Source: an uncultured Eubacterium sp. (GTDB taxonomy: Bacteria > Bacillota_A > Clostridia > Lachnospirales > Lachnospiraceae). From it: a stretch of DNA of 36,405 nucleotides. The stretch is taken from NCBI GenBank assembly GCA_910589045.1, contig CAJUSH010000028.1, forward strand, positions 7,676 through 44,080. The letters are read 5' to 3'. The notes beneath the pieces were generated by a model that was not told the origin of the DNA, did not search any database, and saw nothing but the letters and a program-made list of their open reading frames with translations. Every line of letters starts with the position of its first letter. The first letter of the stretch is position 1. The position numbers and the translations under genes are program-made. This document shows positions 33,938 through 36,405 of this stretch, in pieces.

Positions 33938-34643
33938 CCTCTCTGCGCAGGAGCTCTACGTGCGCAGACAAAAACACACGAAAATTCTGGTGCGCGTCCT
34001 GCAATACGCCATCCTTATTTCATTTTTGGCCCTGTGGGAGCTTGCCGCCGGACTCGGCTGGATTGACTCCTTTATTTTCAGCAGCCCCTCAAAGCTTGCC
34101 CACTGCTGTAAGACGCTCCTCGCAAGCGGCGATCTCATCGGGCATATCGGCATCACGCTTCTTGAGACGATTGTAAGCTTTCTGCTCGTAATCGCCTTTA
34201 CACTGCTTGTCACGGTGCTCCTGTGGCTGAACAGGCCCCTGTCAAAAATTTTGGAGCCGTATCTGGTGGTCCTAAACAGTCTGCCGAAGTCCGCGCTGGC
34301 GCCGCTGCTCATCGTCTGGCTGGGCGCCAACTACAAGACAATCATTTTAACCGGTATGTCCGTGGCGATCTTCGGCTCCATCTTAAACCTCTACACCGGC
34401 TTTATGGAGACCTCTCCGGATAAGATCAAGCTCATCCGCGCGCTTCACGGCAACACCGCGCATGTACTTTTCAAGGTCGTACTGCCCGCCAATATCCCGA
34501 ATCTCTTCTCCATCATGAAGGTCAACATCGGCCTTTGTCTCGTGGGCGTGATCATCGGGGAATTTATCGGCTCCAAGCGGGGACTGGGCTATATGATTAT
34601 TTACGGCAGCCAGGTGTTCCCTTTCGTTCACAAACAGATATGA
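33924..34643 (+). pseudogene. ABC permease (SsuC/TauC type) truncated by the mobile element
   Basis: It starts at TTG 33924, ten bases after AAGGAG and overlapping the ATPase gene. Residues 1-232 are normal: five hydrophobic segments and the EAA-type loop KIKLIRALHGNTAHVLFKVV followed by LPANIPNLFSIMKVNIGLCL. The family reads on past GLGYMIIYGSQVF into a final membrane helix. Here it changes to PFVHKQI and stops at 34643, so about 25 residues including the last helix are lost. The change point, about 34619, is the left end of the recombinase-bearing element. The importer is probably inactive. Confidence 0.85.
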
Positions 34644-36178
34644 AATTCCTTCCTTCTGTAATTGATCTTCTCTATTTCCACTCTAACCGCTTCAAACATA
34701 TCAAAGTAAAACAGCATATAATCCGGATAGACAACAATTTTTTCGATATGCTTTTTTAGATTGCTTATGCCTAAATCATGGTCTGTGATGGCAGCTACGT
34801 CATGCTCCAGCGCACGCATCCGTTTTTCTCTGTCAGAAACCATTTCACTTTTGCGCCGGAGTAATTGCAATTCGCCCTCCAGCACATGCATCTGTTCCTG
34901 TAATTTATGATCCTTCATATGATAAATATCATCCGCAATTTTACCGTCCAGATACTTGTCTACCAGCACTTCCCTGCTGTTTTTGATTTTATTTTGCTCT
35001 TTTTTCAGCGTCTCCTCCTGCTTGTGCGTTTTTGGCGTATCACGGATAATCTGCGCGAGTATGTCCATGGCGCTTTCGCGTATATGCGCTTCTGGTTTGA
35101 CAGGTATTTTCTGTGCGAATTGATCTAGCAGGCACTCCAGATCGGCTTCTTTGATATGTATATTATCGCATCCTCCTGCCGTGTCATATGCCGACATTTT
35201 TCCGCTATTTAGATTTCCTGCATTTTTTGTTTTCCTGCCCCTTTGGACATATTCCCTGCAGCTCCAGTATACCTTCGGCACCTTGCCCGTCACGCTCGTG
35301 CTCCTCCAAAATACATTTCCGCACAGCCCGCACTGTATTTTGCCGGACAAAGGCGTCACATGTTTTTTACTGCCAATAACCTTTGTCTTAAAATCCCCGG
35401 TAACAACTGCACTTGCCCTCCGGTCCATCAGATCATTCACTTTTTCCCACAGTTCTTCCGATACAATGGCGGGAACCATGTGGTCATGATAGATCCATTT
35501 GTCCTTACTGTTGCGCTCGGTTCGTTTCGTCTCAAAATTTTTATGCAGAACATTCATCAGGGCCGTACCTTTGTATAAAGGATTGCGCAGGATGCGCCGG
35601 ACTGTCTGCTCCGCGATTTTGTTTCCTTCACGGTTCGAATACCCATAAGCCTGCAGCATCTTTGCGATCGTGCGGGAACCATAGTTTTGCGCAGCCAGCT
35701 CATAAATAAAACGAACCATTTCTGCTTCCTTTTCATTGATCGTGACAGCTTTATTGATCTTATCATATCCCCACGTTTTTGATGTGATAACGACATTGCT
35801 GCCTGTTTCCTGCCTTTTTCTATGCGCATTGTTTATATTTTTGCTCAGGCTTCTGCTGTAATCCTCCGCTAAAATCGCTTTAATCCCCGTAATCAAAGCG
35901 TCATCCGGCGAATAAAATTTTCTGTCCAGATAAAAGTATAACCTTTTCTTGTTCTGCACCAGCTGATCGATAAAAAAATACCACTCCTTCGTATTCCGCA
36001 TCAATCGGTCCTGTGATTTAATTACAATGATATCAAATTTATCTGTTTCCATGTCCTGAAACAGACGATTATACGCAGCTCTTTTTTGTGTGGTTGTGCC
36101 GGATTTTCCCTCATCTATGTAAACGCGGTCTTTGATACAATTTGATTTTGCCTTACACATTTTGATTTTGACATACAT
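34628..36178 (-). CDS. Large serine recombinase lacking the N-terminal catalytic segment
   Basis: 516 residues. VYIDEGKSGTTTQKRAAYNR (19-38) and KFDIIVIKSQDRLMRN (about 47-62) are the second half of a resolvase catalytic domain. Then come the recombinase domain (KTWGYDKINKAVTINEKEA to RRILRNPLYKG), the zinc-ribbon (CGLCGNVFW ... YWSC) and a coiled coil (about 400-470). Normal members carry about 50 more N-terminal residues with the YxRVS nucleophile serine. Here an in-frame TGA lies just upstream of the start and no other frame supplies that segment. The first 18 residues are encoded by the 16-bp direct repeats. Without the serine it should be inactive. Confidence 0.88.
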   Translation of the reverse strand: MYVKIKMCKAKSNCIKDRVYIDEGKSGTTTQKRAAYNRLFQDMETDKFDIIVIKSQDRLMRNTKEWYFFIDQLVQNKKRLYFYLDRKFYSPDDALITGIKAILAEDYSRSLSKNINNAHRKRQETGSNVVITSKTWGYDKINKAVTINEKEAEMVRFIYELAAQNYGSRTIAKMLQAYGYSNREGNKIAEQTVRRILRNPLYKGTALMNVLHKNFETKRTERNSKDKWIYHDHMVPAIVSEELWEKVNDLMDRRASAVVTGDFKTKVIGSKKHVTPLSGKIQCGLCGNVFWRSTSVTGKVPKVYWSCREYVQRGRKTKNAGNLNSGKMSAYDTAGGCDNIHIKEADLECLLDQFAQKIPVKPEAHIRESAMDILAQIIRDTPKTHKQEETLKKEQNKIKNSREVLVDKYLDGKIADDIYHMKDHKLQEQMHVLEGELQLLRRKSEMVSDREKRMRALEHDVAAITDHDLGISNLKKHIEKIVVYPDYMLFYFDMFEAVRVEIEKINYRRKEFHICL

Positions 36179-36190
36179 TTTGATTTTGCC
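36137..36190. repeat. Triple 16-bp direct repeat at the recombinase 5' end
   Basis: ACAWTTTGATTTTGMC occurs at 36137-36152, 36157-36172 and 36175-36190, with 4- and 2-base spacers. The third is followed by CCCCGTAGGGG, a short inverted repeat. The repeats cover the boundary between the open recombinase frame and unrelated AT-rich DNA. Confidence 0.9.
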
Positions 36191-36405
36191 CCGTAGGGGG
36201 AGGGTTCAAATTGGAAACGGAAGAAATAATACGGTGGAAATAATCATATTTGGGTGCTATAATAAATTCATCAAATTGAAACTGTATATGTGAAACAATC
36301 TTATAAATACGATAAAAAGTGGTGCCAATAATGAAAAAATACAAAAAAATATAGCCTCTCGGATTCTCACCAAATAGCCGGAGAGTAAATTCTGACAACT
36401 GAATA
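36191..36405 (+). other. AT-rich non-coding end of the window with a possible promoter and mini-leader
   Basis: A TATAAT (36258-36263) is followed by a seven-codon frame at 36331-36354 encoding MKKYKKI. An imperfect hairpin (CTCTCGG with CCGGAGAG, about 36356-36386) follows. This resembles a leader with attenuator for a gene beyond the right edge, but no clear ribosome site precedes the mini-frame. No larger gene was recognised. Confidence 0.3.

Larger units (their letters stand above)
34619..36405. mobile_element. Left end of an integrated element carrying a serine recombinase
   Basis: The boundary is set by the break in the permease reading frame at about 34619, and base composition drops sharply to AT-rich beyond it. 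The recombinase gene points outward, its stop only about 9 bases from the junction, a usual position for the integrase of a serine-recombinase element. The other end, and the missing permease C-terminus, are not in the window. Whether it is a prophage, a conjugative or a mobilizable element cannot be told. Confidence 0.8.

Noticed and set aside
36153..36398. 81-residue minus-strand frame upstream of the recombinase
   Set aside because: No resolvase motif is present. It ends in repeat-derived QNQNV and does not supply the missing N-terminus.

Overview
The window looks like a chromosomal segment from a Gram-positive anaerobe of the class Clostridia, most likely Lachnospiraceae. The basis is the protein families present (an FtsA-like protein beside coaE and polA, clostridial-type Fhs under a ZTP riboswitch, a DegV protein, an SLC13 permease, a short glycogen phosphorylase), strong AAGGAG-type ribosome binding sites, sigma-A-like promoters, and a moderately GC-rich backbone that becomes clearly AT-rich only at the right end. 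No rRNA, tRNA or CRISPR array was seen.

Layout. 1-6301 (minus strand): acyl-CoA thioesterase, DNA polymerase I, dephospho-CoA kinase, and an FtsA-like actin-fold protein whose repeat-rich C-terminus runs off the left edge. 6484-8441 (plus): fhs, preceded by a well-preserved ZTP riboswitch whose last conserved bases are also the 5' arm of a perfect 16-bp terminator stem. 8468-12067 (minus except a VOC-family remnant): a small P-loop kinase, a protein resembling the FliD C-terminus, an L,D-transpeptidase, and an uncatalogued 53-residue gene with its own promoter and terminator. 12206-18378 (minus): a maltodextrin locus, malE-malF-malG, malQ and a LacI-type regulator, with a perfect palindromic operator and a candidate cre site upstream of malE. 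No ABC ATPase is encoded there, as is usual when a shared MsmX-type ATPase serves several importers.

18787-20114 (plus): a Nudix hydrolase and a membrane-anchored metallophosphoesterase. 20146-25389 (minus): DegV, a DUF2520 Rossmann protein, an sce7726-type nuclease-fold protein, a cytidylate-kinase-like protein, an SLC13 permease and a small membrane protein. 25417-27508 (minus): a FeoA-domain gene and a metal P-type ATPase broken by an internal deletion with frameshift, behind a strong promoter packed with palindromes including a near-perfect Fur box. 27738-31197: glgP and a divergent AraC regulator whose promoters appear to share one self-complementary -35 hexamer. 31442-32116: a secreted Ig-like (BIG2) protein. 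32258-32884: queH.

33188 to the end: an ABC ATPase and its permease (nitrate/taurine type). The permease loses its last membrane segment where a mobile element begins at about 34619. The element carries a serine recombinase that lacks the N-terminal catalytic-serine segment. A triple 16-bp direct repeat lies at the recombinase 5' end, and the rest of the element lies outside the window.

The most unusual items are the recombinase truncated beside tandem repeats, the broken metal ATPase under an intact multi-palindrome promoter, the riboswitch attenuator, the overlapping glgP/araC promoters, the orphan FliD-like protein and the 53-residue gene. Start sites were chosen by ribosome binding site where they differ from the longest reading frame.
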